From contig NZ_LGHS01000004.1 in assembly GCF_001202025.1 (NCBI RefSeq), positions 1 to 64,000 on the forward strand: a DNA stretch of 64,000 nucleotides, read 5' to 3'. The notes under the pieces were generated by a model. It saw only the letters and a list, made by a program, of their open reading frames with translations, did no database searches and was not told the DNA's origin. Numbering within the stretch: the first letter of the stretch is position 1; every line of letters starts with the position of its first letter. Made by a program: the position numbers and the translations under genes. The DNA comes from Pseudorhodobacter aquimaris (GTDB taxonomy: Bacteria > Pseudomonadota > Alphaproteobacteria > Rhodobacterales > Rhodobacteraceae). This document shows positions 37,119 to 46,825 of this stretch, piece by piece.

Positions 37119-38384
37119 TCAGGCGTTTTCGCGCAGCACCTGTCCCGCAAGGTAAAGCGATCCACAGATCAGAACCCTTGCGCACGGCTCTTCCGCGACA
37201 ATTGCGCGCAGCGCGTCAAGAACCGAGGCTTCCTCAACCGCGACCATACCGGCCTGTGTGGCGGCCTCGCGGGTGGCGCTTGCGGGCAGGGTCGCCGCCT
37301 CGCCGGGAATGGAAACAGCAGAAAGGCTGGTCACATGCGGTGCAAGCGCGCGCATATAGCCCCCAATATCCTTGGTGTTGAGCATGCCGCAAATCAGATG
37401 CGTCGGGCGTTCGGGCATGGCGCCCAACGTCGCGGCAATCGCGGCACCGCCTGCCGGATTATGCCCGCCATCAAGCCAGATCTCGGCATTCGGGGCGGCA
37501 TCGATCAGCGGCCCTTGGCGCAGGCGTTGCATGCGGGCGGGCCATTCGGCGCGGGTCAGCGCCTCGGGATCGCCCACACCCAAAATGCGCAAGGCCATCA
37601 GTGCTGCACCGGCGTTTTGTATCTGATGCGGGCCGGGAAGCTTGGGCAACGGCAGGTCGAGCAACCCGTTTTCATCCTGAAACACCATGCGCCCGCGGTC
37701 CTCAAAGCAATGCCACTGTTGGCCGTAAACAAAAAGCGGGGCCGAGAGTCGCGCCGCGCGGGCCTCGATCACGGCCAGACCCTCATCATCCTGTGGGCCA
37801 ACCACACAGGGCACGCCGCGTTTGATGATACCGGCTTTTTCCGCAGCAATCTGCGGCAGCGTATCGCCAAGATATCCCTGATGGTCCAAGGAGACCGGCG
37901 TGATGATGGTCAGCGCGGGGTCCTCAATCACATTGGTTGCATCCAGACGCCCGCCAAGCCCGACCTCCAACAGCAGATAATCCGCAGGCACGCGCGAGAA
38001 CGCCAGCATGGCGGCACAGGTTGTCGCCTCGAAAAAGGTGATCGGATCGGGACCGTTGGTGGCAATACACTCATCCAGCAGCGCCGAGAGGGCATCCTCA
38101 TCAATCAGCTCCCCTGCCAGCCGGATGCGTTCGTGGAACCGTGCCAGATGCGGGCTGGTATAGGCATGAACCAGCAGGCCCACCCCCTCTAGCCCCGCGC
38201 GGATCATGGCCTGGGTGCTCCCTTTGCCATTGGTTCCGGCCAGATGGATCACCGGCGGCAGCTTGCGTTCGGGATGGCCAAGGGCGGCCAACAGACGTTC
38301 CATCCGGTCCAGCGTCAGGTCGATGATCTTTGGATGAAGCGTCATCATCCGTTCCAGAAGCACGTCAGAGCCGGGCTGGCTCAT
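37119..38384 (-). CDS. folC: Bifunctional folylpolyglutamate synthase / dihydrofolate synthase
   Basis: FolC adds glutamate to dihydropteroate and then to folates, using ATP. The 421-residue Mur-ligase-family protein has the P-loop [11 protein letters not shown] near residue 47. It has the [14 protein letters not shown] segment, [13 protein letters not shown], and the DGGHNPAGG motif that opens the C-terminal domain. It overlaps the accD stop by 4 bases, and accD-folC is a common alphaproteobacterial pair. About 210 bases of non-coding DNA separate its end from mrpA. Confidence 0.95.
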   Translation of the reverse strand: MSQPGSDVLLERMMTLHPKIIDLTLDRMERLLAALGHPERKLPPVIHLAGTNGKGSTQAMIRAGLEGVGLLVHAYTSPHLARFHERIRLAGELIDEDALSALLDECIATNGPDPITFFEATTCAAMLAFSRVPADYLLLEVGLGGRLDATNVIEDPALTIITPVSLDHQGYLGDTLPQIAAEKAGIIKRGVPCVVGPQDDEGLAVIEARAARLSAPLFVYGQQWHCFEDRGRMVFQDENGLLDLPLPKLPGPHQIQNAGAALMALRILGVGDPEALTRAEWPARMQRLRQGPLIDAAPNAEIWLDGGHNPAGGAAIAATLGAMPERPTHLICGMLNTKDIGGYMRALAPHVTSLSAVSIPGEAATLPASATREAATQAGMVAVEEASVLDALRAIVAEEPCARVLICGSLYLAGQVLRENA

Positions 38385-39376
38385 GCCTTGTCGGCCTTCT
38401 TTTCTAGTTTTGGTTCCGGCTTTGCCGCGGGTTCTGTCTTGGCGGCCTCGGGTTCAACTGGCGGTGCCTCGGGCGCGGCGAGGGCCGGTTCCGGCTCCGG
38501 TGCGGGCAGCTCTCCGCGTACGGCGGGGGGCTGTTTGGTCAGCATCCGCAACACGGTGATCAACTCATCGCGCATCTCTTTGCGGTGGGTCACGCGGTCA
38601 AGCATCCCGTGGTCCAGCAGATACTCGGCGCGCTGGAACCCTTCGGGCAGCTTTTCACGGATGGTTTGCTCAATCACACGCGGGCCTGCAAAACAGATCA
38701 GCGCGTTGGGTTCGGCAATCTGCACATCGCCTAGCATCGCATAAGAGGCCGTAACTCCGCCGGTGGTCGGATGGGTCAACACCACGATATAGGGCAGGTT
38801 CGCCTCACGCAGCATTTGCACGGCAACGGTGGTGCGCGGCATTTGCATCAGGGACAGGATCCCTTCTTGCATCCGCGCCCCGCCAGAGGCAGAAAACAGC
38901 ACCAAGGGTCGCTTCAGCTTGACCGCGCGTTCCGCCGCCGCCAGCATCGCGTTGCCGACAAACATCCCCATCGACCCCGCCATGAACGAGAAATCCTGCC
39001 CCACGGCCACAATCGGTGTGCGGGCGATCTCACCCTCAACCACCAGCATCGAATCCTTTTCGCCACTGGATTTTTGTGCGGCTTTCAGGCGCTCGGGGTA
39101 TTTCTTTTGATCGCGGAACTGGAGCGGGTCGATAACCGGCTCTGGCACTTTGATCTCGGCAAAGACCCCGCCATCGAACAATGCGGTAAAGCGTTCGCGC
39201 GGTGTGATCGCCATGTGATGGTTGCAAGAGGTGCAGACGTTCAGATTGTCTTTCAATTCCCGATGAAACAGCATCGTTCCGCATTCCGGGCATTTGGTCC
39301 ACAGGTTTTCCGGCACCTCGCGGCGCGAAAACAGGGAGTTGATGGTGGGGCGAACGTAATTGGTAATCCAGTTCAT
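38381..39376 (-). CDS. accD: Acetyl-CoA carboxylase carboxyltransferase subunit beta
   Basis: AccD is the beta half of the carboxyltransferase that makes malonyl-CoA for fatty acid synthesis, working with AccA. The 331-residue protein has the N-terminal zinc ribbon (C29, C32, C48, C51). The crotonase-fold core includes [19 protein letters not shown] and [16 protein letters not shown]. After about residue 280 comes a Pro/Glu/Ala-rich tail of about 50 residues ending in a Lys cluster, which is not needed for the fold. It is coupled to folC. Confidence 0.96.
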   Translation of the reverse strand: MNWITNYVRPTINSLFSRREVPENLWTKCPECGTMLFHRELKDNLNVCTSCNHHMAITPRERFTALFDGGVFAEIKVPEPVIDPLQFRDQKKYPERLKAAQKSSGEKDSMLVVEGEIARTPIVAVGQDFSFMAGSMGMFVGNAMLAAAERAVKLKRPLVLFSASGGARMQEGILSLMQMPRTTVAVQMLREANLPYIVVLTHPTTGGVTASYAMLGDVQIAEPNALICFAGPRVIEQTIREKLPEGFQRAEYLLDHGMLDRVTHRKEMRDELITVLRMLTKQPPAVRGELPAPEPEPALAAPEAPPVEPEAAKTEPAAKPEPKLEKKADKA

Positions 39377-39489
39377 CGGTGCTTTGCCCTTTGGTCACTC
39401 TAGCTTACCGTTCAGATAAGCGCATGGAGGTGGAAATGCAAACAGGATGGCGCAACGGCTTGGGTGTAGGGGCTGGCCCCTGGCGGCGC

Positions 39490-40254
39490 TTAGGCCACGT
39501 CGCGCGCCAAAAGCTGCCCGCCGGGGCCGGATTTCACCTCAAAGCGGCTGATCTTGCGCATCAGGTCCGACAGTTTGGCGCTGCCATAGGTGCGCGTGTC
39601 GAAATCCGGCGCGCCTTGGGTGATATATTGACCGATCTGTCCCAAAGAGTACCACTCGCCCTCTTGTTCAATCGCGCGCATGGCCGCGATGATGAGGGGA
39701 ATGGCGTTGATCGGGGATTCTTTGGGCGGGCGAGTGGGGGCGGGCTGGTCGTACTGCACATCGCGGTCCGGTTTCGGTGCGGGCTGTGTGGGCGCTTCCT
39801 CGGCCTCATCATCATCGCCAAGGTTTTCAACATAAATGAAACGTTTGCAGGCCATGCGGAACGCCTCGGGGGTTTTCTTTTCGCCGATGCCGTAAACATC
39901 CAGCCCCTGTTCGCGGATGCGGGCGGCAAGACGGGTGAAATCGCTGTCAGAGCTGACCAGAACAAAGCCGTCAAACAGCCCAGAATGTAGGAAATCCATC
40001 GCCGCGATCACAAGGCCGATGTCGCTGGCGTTCTTGCCGCGCGTGTTGGAAAACTGCTGATCGGCAACAAGCCCCAATGCCGCCACCTGCCGCGCCCAAC
40101 CGGCAAGCCGCTGCGCTGACCAGTCGCCATAGATGCGCCTGACAGAGGCTTCTCCCAAACCAGCGATTTCTTCAAAGATTGCCTCGGCATAGGAGGCGGG
40201 AACATTGTCGGCGTCGATCAAAACCGCAAGACGGGGGGCGCGCATGTTGGGCAT
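39490..40254 (-). CDS. NYN-domain protein with C-terminal LOTUS/OST-HTH domain
   Basis: The protein joins a PIN-like NYN nuclease domain (about residues 8-150) to a C-terminal OST-HTH/LOTUS domain (about 180-250). Both are associated with RNA processing. Acidic residues of the NYN active site are visible in AVLIDADNVP (D14, D16) and in SSDSDFTRLA. The LOTUS part has EWYSLGQIGQYI and YGSAKLSDLMRK. A Pro-rich linker joins the two. The ATG at 40254 has AGGA 8 bases upstream; the TTG one codon earlier is less likely. The target RNA is unknown. It stands alone between accD and the cytochrome gene. Confidence 0.88.
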   Translation of the reverse strand: MPNMRAPRLAVLIDADNVPASYAEAIFEEIAGLGEASVRRIYGDWSAQRLAGWARQVAALGLVADQQFSNTRGKNASDIGLVIAAMDFLHSGLFDGFVLVSSDSDFTRLAARIREQGLDVYGIGEKKTPEAFRMACKRFIYVENLGDDDEAEEAPTQPAPKPDRDVQYDQPAPTRPPKESPINAIPLIIAAMRAIEQEGEWYSLGQIGQYITQGAPDFDTRTYGSAKLSDLMRKISRFEVKSGPGGQLLARDVA

Positions 40255-40326
40255 CAAAGAGATCCTTTCGAAATTGGGCCGACCCTAGCAAGGCCTGTCC
40301 TGATTTGACAGGGGGTAAGGCACCGT

Positions 40327-40362
40327 AAAAGGGGCCGACGCAAGATCGCGCCAGCCCCTTTT
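40327..40362 (-). terminator. Rho-independent terminator after the cytochrome c gene
   Basis: AAAAGGGGC (40327-40335) pairs with GCCCCTTTT (40354-40362) around an 18-base partly paired loop. It lies just past the cytochrome gene stop on the minus strand, and the hairpin ends in a T-run in that direction. Confidence 0.75.
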
Positions 40363-40380
40363 CACTGTCGGCCTGATGAT

Positions 40381-40821
40381 CTATTTCTTGGCGCGGAAAT
40401 CGCTGTGGCAAGATTTGCACGATGCGGCAAGCGGCCCCATGCCCGCCTGTATCCCTTCGAGAGAGGTGACGTCTATTGCATTTGCGGCGCCCTCCATGGC
40501 CTTTGCCTTTTCAACAAACCCTTCCATGTTCATCCAGATGTCAGGGCGGGCCTCGGACACCGGGTCATCGGCTTCTTCTTCGAACACCGCGGGGATTTCA
40601 GCAGCGGCGGCGGCAAGGGCCGTCTGTGCGGCCGCTGCGGCGCTTGCATCAAAAGCGGCTTTGCCTTGGGCCATATCTCCCAGAACTTTGGTACTTGCCC
40701 CTACAATGCCCATGACATCCATCCGCGCTTTGACGGTTGGATCTTCGACGCCTTCTTTGGCGAGGGCTGCCCCTGCGGTCAGGGTCAGGCCGAGAATAAT
40801 GGCTTTGGCTGCGAATCGCAT
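40381..40821 (-). CDS. Class II cytochrome c (cytochrome c'/c556-type)
   Basis: The 146-residue protein has a Sec signal peptide (MRFAAKAIILGLTLTAGAALA) and a heme c site near the C-terminus, CKSCH with C135, C138 and H139. That placement defines class II cytochromes c, which form a four-helix bundle in the periplasm. The middle is Ala-rich helix. Members bind NO or carry electrons; the exact role cannot be told here. It is a single gene with its own terminator. Confidence 0.9.
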   Translation of the reverse strand: MRFAAKAIILGLTLTAGAALAKEGVEDPTVKARMDVMGIVGASTKVLGDMAQGKAAFDASAAAAAQTALAAAAAEIPAVFEEEADDPVSEARPDIWMNMEGFVEKAKAMEGAANAIDVTSLEGIQAGMGPLAASCKSCHSDFRAKK

Positions 40822-40941
40822 TGCTGTGGCTCCTTTTCATTTCTGAAGGCCAGTATAGCTGCGACATTCTGTCATCATAGCCGCGAACAGAATTTTATGC
40901 GAAATATTCACGCCATTGTCATGTCGCCCCAAGGGCTTGGA

Positions 40942-41847
40942 TCAGCCGTCGGCCAAATGCCGTTCGCCGCGTGCGCGGGCGAGGGCGATCTGCTTTTGGC
41001 GCTCGCGGAAGCGTTCGCGGTCGGTGTCCGTATGCTCATTGATGCACTGATGGCAGGACACGCCCTCTTCATAGGCGGGATGTTTCAGATCATCGGGGGC
41101 AAGCGGGCGGCGGCAGGCATGACAGTTGGAATAGGGGCCGGGCACCAACCCGTGACCGACCGAAACACGGTTGTCAAAGACATAGCATTCACCGTTCCAG
41201 CGGCTCTTTTCCGGTGGCATCTCCTCAAGATATTTCAAGATGCCGCCCTTGAGGTGATAGACATCCTCTACCCCCTGACCGATCAGGTAGTTGGTTGATT
41301 TTTCACAACGAATCCCGCCGGTACAGAACATGGCGATGCGTTTGTTATGAAAACGGTGCTTGTTCGCCTCCCACCATGCGGGGAATTCACGAAAGGATTT
41401 TGTCTCGGGGTCGATCGCGCCCTCAAAGGTGCCGATGCCGACCTCATAGTCATTGCGCGTATCGATCACCGCCACATCAGGCGAGGTGATCAGCTCGTTC
41501 CATTCCTCGGGATTTACATAATGGCCCACCTGTGCGCGCGGGTCGACATCGGGTTGCCCCATCGCCACGATTTCGCGCTTGAGGCGGACTTTGAACCGGC
41601 CAAAGGGCTGCACCTCGGACCAGCTTTCCTTATGTTCCAGATCGGCACATCCGGGCAGGGCGCGGATATGGGCAAGCATCGCGTCAATTCCGGCGCGATC
41701 CCCGCCGATGGTGCCGTTGATCCCCTCGGCGGCCAGCAACAAGGAACCACGGATGCCATGTTTGCGGCCAAGCTCCAGCAGCGGCTGTTGCAGGGCGGCA
41801 AAGTCGGGGAAGCGGGTGAAATGATAGAGTGCTGCAATAGTAAACAT
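40942..41847 (-). CDS. trhO: tRNA uridine-34 hydroxylase TrhO (rhodanese family)
   Basis: TrhO (YceA) hydroxylates uridine 34 of certain tRNAs in an oxygen-dependent, prephenate-independent path. The ATG at 41847 gives 301 residues. The N-terminal domain has LLLAAEGINGTIGG. The rhodanese domain has VIDTRNDYEVGIGTFEGA and the active-site loop with C175 and C181 (CTGGIRC). A zinc-finger-like tail has CHAC and CHQC pairs. A longer reading upstream would overlap pncA and is not supported. It is divergent from pncA with a 66-base gap. Confidence 0.93.
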   Translation of the reverse strand: MFTIAALYHFTRFPDFAALQQPLLELGRKHGIRGSLLLAAEGINGTIGGDRAGIDAMLAHIRALPGCADLEHKESWSEVQPFGRFKVRLKREIVAMGQPDVDPRAQVGHYVNPEEWNELITSPDVAVIDTRNDYEVGIGTFEGAIDPETKSFREFPAWWEANKHRFHNKRIAMFCTGGIRCEKSTNYLIGQGVEDVYHLKGGILKYLEEMPPEKSRWNGECYVFDNRVSVGHGLVPGPYSNCHACRRPLAPDDLKHPAYEEGVSCHQCINEHTDTDRERFRERQKQIALARARGERHLADG

Positions 41848-41913
41848 GCGCCATGTCTTGCCGTGTGACGGGTAAAAAGGCAAGGTGCCAGATGACGCAG
41901 GGAAGGGATTACC

Positions 41914-42510
41914 ATGACAAACGCGCTGATCGTGATCGATGTACAAAACGACTTTTGCCCCGATGGTGCCTTGGCGGTGACGGGGGGCGATGCGATTGTG
42001 GCCGGGATCAATGCGGCGATGGCGGATTTCGGGGCGGTGGTCCTGACGCAGGATTGGCACCCGGCGGATCATTCCTCTTTTGCCGATAATCACCATGGGG
42101 CTGTGCCGTTCAGCGTCGTGGAAATGCCTTACGGCGCGCAGGTTCTCTGGCCGCGCCATTGTGTGCAGGGGACGCAAGGGGCAGCTTTTCATGCGGATCT
42201 GAACAGCGACCGTGCCGATATGGTGATCCGCAAAGGGTTTCGCGCCGGGATCGACAGTTACAGTGCGTTTTTTGAGAATGACCAGAAAACCCCCACGGGG
42301 CTGGAGGGGTATCTGCGCAGCCGTGGGGTGACGGATCTGGTGCTGGCGGGGCTGGCCACTGATTTTTGCGTGGCGTTCTCGGCGCTGGATGCGGCCAGAC
42401 TGGGCTTTGGTGTGAGCGTGCGGATGGATCTGTGCCGCGCCATTGATCTGGAGGGATCGCTGGCGGTGATGGTAGAGAAAATGCGCGCGGCGGGGGTGGT
42501 GCTGGCGTAA
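41914..42510 (+). CDS. pncA: Nicotinamidase
   Basis: PncA hydrolyses nicotinamide to nicotinate for NAD salvage. The 198-residue protein is a cysteine-hydrolase fold. The catalytic triad is visible as D9 (IVIDVQND), K107 (IRKGF) and C152 (ATDFCV). Metal ligands are D47, H49 and H53 in DWHPADH. The length fits. The product feeds PncB, encoded 1 kb downstream in the same direction beyond argC. Confidence 0.95.
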   Translation: MTNALIVIDVQNDFCPDGALAVTGGDAIVAGINAAMADFGAVVLTQDWHPADHSSFADNHHGAVPFSVVEMPYGAQVLWPRHCVQGTQGAAFHADLNSDRADMVIRKGFRAGIDSYSAFFENDQKTPTGLEGYLRSRGVTDLVLAGLATDFCVAFSALDAARLGFGVSVRMDLCRAIDLEGSLAVMVEKMRAAGVVLA

Positions 42511-42516
42511 CTGGGC

Positions 42517-43419
42517 CTAAAGCCCCGCGCCCTCATCCAGCCCCAGCATGATGTTGAGGTTTTGCACCGCTGCCCCCGAGGCCCCTTTGCCAAGGTTGTC
42601 CAGTATCGCAGACACCACGACATGACCCTTATCGCCCAGCACCGACAGCTCCAGCTTGTTGGTGTTGTTCAGCGCTTGGGGGTTTTCGCGGGGCTGTACC
42701 TGATCCAAGGGCCGGACCGAGATAAACTGGCTGCCTGCGTAATGGGCCGTCAGGGCCGCGTGAACGGCACCCGCATCGACATCAAACAGCGGGATTTGCA
42801 CGAGCATCCCTTGGGCATATTGCCCCACCGCAGGCACAAAGACCGGCGCACGGGACAGTTTGCCGTAGGCCATTACCTCGGGCATATGTTTGTGTTTCTG
42901 GCCGGTGGCATAGATAAATGCGCCGCTGGCCTCGCCTTTTTCAAACTCGGCGATCATCGCCTTGCCGCCACCCGAATAGCCCGAAATGCCAAAGATCGAC
43001 AGATCCGCCGCAGCGGGCACAAGCCCCGCATCCACCAAGGGCCGCAAAAGCGCGATGGCACAGGTGGAATAGCATCCGGGGTTGGACACCCGCTTGGCCT
43101 TGGCAATGGCATCACGCTGGCCCGCAGCCATCTCGGCAAAGCCGAACACCCAATCGGGGTTCACGCGGTGCGCGGTGCTGGCATCAATCACGCGGGTGGG
43201 GAGGTCGGCACAGATCGCCGCCGCCTCAATCGCGGCATCATCGGGCAGACAAAGGATCGCCAGATCAGCCTGCGCAAAGGCTTCGGCGCGCGCGCCCGCA
43301 TCCTTGCGCCGGTCCTCGGCCAGCGAAATCAGGGTGATATCTTCGCGCCCCAAAAGGCGTTCGCGGATCTGCAACCCGGTGGTTCCAACCTCGCCGTCGA
43401 TAAAGACTTTCGCAGTCAT
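42517..43419 (-). CDS. argC: N-acetyl-gamma-glutamyl-phosphate reductase, type 2
   Basis: ArgC reduces N-acetylglutamyl phosphate to the semialdehyde in arginine synthesis. The 300-residue protein is the shorter type 2 form, with FIDGEVGTTGLQIRERL at the NADP site, LCLPDDAA, and the catalytic C116 in SNPGCYST. It lies on the opposite strand between pncA and pncB: tail-to-tail with pncA (6 bases apart) and divergent from pncB. No other arginine gene is near. Confidence 0.95.
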   Translation of the reverse strand: MTAKVFIDGEVGTTGLQIRERLLGREDITLISLAEDRRKDAGARAEAFAQADLAILCLPDDAAIEAAAICADLPTRVIDASTAHRVNPDWVFGFAEMAAGQRDAIAKAKRVSNPGCYSTCAIALLRPLVDAGLVPAAADLSIFGISGYSGGGKAMIAEFEKGEASGAFIYATGQKHKHMPEVMAYGKLSRAPVFVPAVGQYAQGMLVQIPLFDVDAGAVHAALTAHYAGSQFISVRPLDQVQPRENPQALNNTNKLELSVLGDKGHVVVSAILDNLGKGASGAAVQNLNIMLGLDEGAGL

Positions 43420-43532
43420 TGCCCGCTCCCTTTGTCAGTGAATACCCCTATTACACCCTGGCGTGCGGTTCGCCAAGCTGGACAAGCGTGCAATGGCTTG
43501 ATTTAACGTCATCTAATGTAAACGGGGGGTGG

Positions 43533-44828
43533 ATGATGGCGGATATTGCGGCACGGGTCTATGATCACAGATGGAAGATTGACCCGATTGTCCGGTCACT
43601 GATCGACACGGATTTCTATAAATTGTTGATGTGTCAGTCTGTGTTTCGCAACAAACCCGATACGAATGTCACCTTCAGCCTGATCAACCGTACCAAATCC
43701 ATCCGTCTTGCCGATATCGTCGACGAGGGAGAGCTGCGCGCCCAACTGGATTATATCCGCACCCTGCGCCTGTCTCGCGGTGAGAGCACATGGCTGCGCG
43801 GCAACACATTTTACGGCAAGCGCCAGATGTTTCGCCCCGATTTCATGGAATGGTTCGAGGGGCTGCAATTGCCGCCCTACAATCTGGAAAAACGCGATGG
43901 CCAGTATGAGCTGACGTTCGAGGGCAAATGGCCCGAGGTGATGATGTGGGAGATCCCTGCGCTGGCCGTGATCATGGAGCTGCGCGGGCGTGCTGTTTTG
44001 AACGATATGGGGCGGTTCGAGTTGCAGGTGCTTTATGCCCGCGCCATGACCAAGCTATGGGAAAAGGTCGAGAGGCTGCGCGCCATTGACGGGCTGAAGG
44101 TCGCGGATTTCGGCACCCGCCGCCGCCATTCCTTTTTGTGGCAGGACCGCTGTGTGCAGGCGATGCAAGAGGGTTTGGGCGATGCGTTTACCGGCACCTC
44201 CAACTGTCTGATCGCGATGCGCCGTGAGGTGGAGGCGATCGGGACCAATGCCCATGAATTGCCGATGATCTATAGCGCCCTGGCGGAAACGGATGAAGAG
44301 CTTGCCCAGGCCCCCTATCAGGTACTTGCCGATTGGCATGAGGAGCATGACGGCAATCTGCGCATCATGCTGCCCGATACCTACGGGACCGAGGGCTTTT
44401 TGACCCATGCGCCGGACTGGCTGGCAACATGGACGGGGATTAGGATCGACAGCGGCGATCCGGCCACGGGTGCGGAAAATGCGATCAAATGGTGGGAATC
44501 GCAGGGCGAGGACCCGCGTGAAAAACTGGTGATCTTTTCCGACGGGCTGGATGTGGATGTGATCGAGTCCCTGCACCGGCAGTTCCTAGGTCGGGTCAAG
44601 GTGTCATTCGGCTGGGGCACGATGCTGACCAATGATTTCCGCGGCTTGGTGGCCGAAGATGCGCTGGCGCCGTTCAGCCTTGTGTGCAAGGCGGTTTCGG
44701 CCAATGGCCACCCGACAGTCAAGCTGTCGGACAACCCGAACAAGGCAATGGGCCCGGCCGATGAAATCGCGCGCTATAAGCGGGTGTTCGGCGTGGGTGA
44801 ACAAACCAAAATGGATGTGATCGTCTAA
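43533..44828 (+). CDS. pncB: Nicotinate phosphoribosyltransferase
   Basis: PncB joins nicotinate to PRPP, giving nicotinate mononucleotide. The ATG at 43533 has a purine-rich GGGGGGTGG just upstream and gives 431 residues. A start at 43419 would overlap the argC start and is unlikely. Visible motifs are DFYKLLMCQ at the N-terminus, DFGTRRRHS, the GTNAHELPM loop with the His that is phosphorylated in this family, and FSDGLDVD near the phosphate site. The stop overlaps the stop of the convergent PiT gene by 4 bases. With pncA it completes salvage of nicotinamide. Confidence 0.94.
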   Translation: MMADIAARVYDHRWKIDPIVRSLIDTDFYKLLMCQSVFRNKPDTNVTFSLINRTKSIRLADIVDEGELRAQLDYIRTLRLSRGESTWLRGNTFYGKRQMFRPDFMEWFEGLQLPPYNLEKRDGQYELTFEGKWPEVMMWEIPALAVIMELRGRAVLNDMGRFELQVLYARAMTKLWEKVERLRAIDGLKVADFGTRRRHSFLWQDRCVQAMQEGLGDAFTGTSNCLIAMRREVEAIGTNAHELPMIYSALAETDEELAQAPYQVLADWHEEHDGNLRIMLPDTYGTEGFLTHAPDWLATWTGIRIDSGDPATGAENAIKWWESQGEDPREKLVIFSDGLDVDVIESLHRQFLGRVKVSFGWGTMLTNDFRGLVAEDALAPFSLVCKAVSANGHPTVKLSDNPNKAMGPADEIARYKRVFGVGEQTKMDVIV

Positions 44829-46297
44829 AGCGCCAGAAATGACAGGCAGATGAACACAATGGCTGAAAGTATCGCCGTGGCGGGCACCGTTATCACCCAA
44901 GCGGCGATGATGGTCAGAAAATGTGACCGACGTACCAGCTTGCGGCGGCTGCGTTCCTCGGGGGCGACGGGTTTGCCCTTGAGGATGCCAAGGCGGCGCG
45001 CGCGGTTTTCGGCGTGCCACTCGCGGTAAAAGCCGACGCCAAAAATCGCACCAACGGCAATATGGGTAGAGCTGACCGGCAAACCCAGACCAGAGGCGAC
45101 AATCACGGTAATCGCGGCCGAAAGGGCCACGCAATAGGCCCGCATCGGATTGAGTTTGGTGATCTGGCTTCCCACCATCCGGATCAGTTTGGGACCAAAG
45201 AGCATCAGCCCGAAGGAAAGCCCCGCCGCCCCCACGATCATGACCCACAGCGGGATCTCGACCTTGTTGGCGGCGTCAAAATCCTGCACCGCATGAACGA
45301 TCGCGGCCAAAGGGCCAACCGCATTGGCCACATCATTAGCACCATGGGCAAAGGACAGAAGGGCGGCTGATACGACCAGCGGAAAACCGAACAGCTTTTT
45401 CAGCGATTTCTTGCGGTTTTCCATTCCTTCGGACTGGCGGTGGATAATTGGCTTGGTGATGACCTGTGTCAAAACCGCCACGCCAAGCCCGATCAGCAAG
45501 GCGACCGGCAGGTTGATCGACATGATCTTTTTAAGACCCTTGATCGACAGATAGGCGGCAAAAGCACCCGCCATGATGGCAATCAGGATCGGGACCCAGA
45601 AACGGGCGGCGGTGATCTTGTCTTCGGCATCTTCCAGCCGGGCCTTGATGAATGCCAGAAACATCGCGGCAACCGCGCCGCCAAGCACGGGGGAAATCAC
45701 CCAGCTTGCCGCGATCTGCGCCATCATGATCCAGTTGACGGCTGCCAGACCTGCCGCGGCAATCCCTGCGCCCATGACACCGCCCACCACCGAATGTGTG
45801 GTCGATACCGGCGCCCCCAGCCAGGTCGCAAGGTTGATCCAGAGCGCGGCCGAAAACAGTGCTGCCATCATCGCCCAGATAAAGGTCGCGCGGTCGGCAA
45901 GGCTCTCGGGGGCGACGATCCCGCCCGAGATGGTGGAAACAACATCCCCGCCCGCCAGCAACGCGCCTGCGGTTTCAAAAATCGCGGCGATGATAATGGC
46001 ACCGCCCATCGTAAGCGCATTCGCACCCACGGCCGGCCCCATATTATTGGCGACATCATTGGCCCCGATATTGAGCGCCATATAGGCCCCGAATACCGCC
46101 GCCACGATGACAATCAGCCGGTCCGAGGATTCCCCCGTCAGCACCGCCGCGATCACAGCAACCAGCACGATAAAGGCCAGCGCGATCCCCGGTGCCACAA
46201 GCGGGCGGGCGACATATTGGTTTGCCCGTTCCAGATGCGAAATCCGGTTAAGGTCCTTGTCGAGCGTTTTCCACTGGTTCACCGGGCGGTCGGACAT
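44825..46297 (-). CDS. PiT-family inorganic phosphate transporter
   Basis: PiT proteins carry phosphate (or metal-phosphate) across the inner membrane with protons or Na+. The 490-residue protein has the two inverted signature repeats of the family: NIGANDVANNMGPAVGA near residue 96, and SFAHGANDVANAVGPLA in the second half. About ten helices are separated by a polar loop with the Lys-rich ENRKKSLKKLFG. It has a soluble N-terminal part of about 35 residues. It is convergent with pncB and has no Pho-box that I could identify. Confidence 0.93.
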   Translation of the reverse strand: MSDRPVNQWKTLDKDLNRISHLERANQYVARPLVAPGIALAFIVLVAVIAAVLTGESSDRLIVIVAAVFGAYMALNIGANDVANNMGPAVGANALTMGGAIIIAAIFETAGALLAGGDVVSTISGGIVAPESLADRATFIWAMMAALFSAALWINLATWLGAPVSTTHSVVGGVMGAGIAAAGLAAVNWIMMAQIAASWVISPVLGGAVAAMFLAFIKARLEDAEDKITAARFWVPILIAIMAGAFAAYLSIKGLKKIMSINLPVALLIGLGVAVLTQVITKPIIHRQSEGMENRKKSLKKLFGFPLVVSAALLSFAHGANDVANAVGPLAAIVHAVQDFDAANKVEIPLWVMIVGAAGLSFGLMLFGPKLIRMVGSQITKLNPMRAYCVALSAAITVIVASGLGLPVSSTHIAVGAIFGVGFYREWHAENRARRLGILKGKPVAPEERSRRKLVRRSHFLTIIAAWVITVPATAILSAIVFICLSFLAL

Positions 46298-46369
46298 TCT
46301 GGCTGCCTGTCATTTGGAATGATTACTGACGCGCCTGCTATCGGTTTTTTGTGCTGATAACAACGAGGT

Positions 46370-46825
46370 TCATTGTGGCAATGAAAGGTAGTCCGCGATC
46401 AGTTCGCTCAACTCCGGCTCTTTGAGCTTTTCCATGGCCTCCCTTACCGGGAACCAGCGGGATTCGCGCATGTCGGCCTCGGGGAAATCCTTGGCGACAT
46501 CGGCCACATGCAAGGCAAAGACCTCAATGGTGCTGCGTTGGCGCAACCCGTTGGCACGGCGCTTGAAACTGGCGAAATTGCCGATGGAATCGGGTTCGAT
46601 CTCGCCGGTCACGCCGGCTTCTTCCCAGGCTTCTATCTCGGCGGCCTCGGCCAGGGTTTTGCCGCGCATGGGCCAGCCTTTGGGCAAGATCCAGCGTTTG
46701 CTGTCAAGGCTGCGAATAAGCAACACTTCGGCACCTTCCCCCGTTCCGCGCAGGCAGAGCGCCGCCATCTGGAGAATCGGCGGGCGGTAAAACAGGCTGG
46801 CTGTCAGGCGTAAAAACGGGTTCAT
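46370..46825 (-). CDS. Nudix hydrolase
   Basis: The 151-residue protein has the Nudix fold that cleaves nucleoside diphosphates linked to another moiety. The Nudix box is seen at about residues 54-76 as GWPMRGKTLAEAA, followed by EIEAWEEAGV. The core Glu residues of the REUxEE part are present, but the Arg is Ile (EIEAWEE rather than xREUxEE). WILPKG lies just before and fits diphosphoinositol/diadenosine-type members. It overlaps the kinase gene by an ATGA, so it is coupled to it. The substrate is unknown. Confidence 0.88.
   Translation of the reverse strand: MNPFLRLTASLFYRPPILQMAALCLRGTGEGAEVLLIRSLDSKRWILPKGWPMRGKTLAEAAEIEAWEEAGVTGEIEPDSIGNFASFKRRANGLRQRSTIEVFALHVADVAKDFPEADMRESRWFPVREAMEKLKEPELSELIADYLSLPQ

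Noticed and set aside
42517-43419. pncA, argC and pncB as one NAD-salvage operon
   Set aside because: argC is on the opposite strand; pncA and pncB cannot share a simple transcript without running antisense through it.
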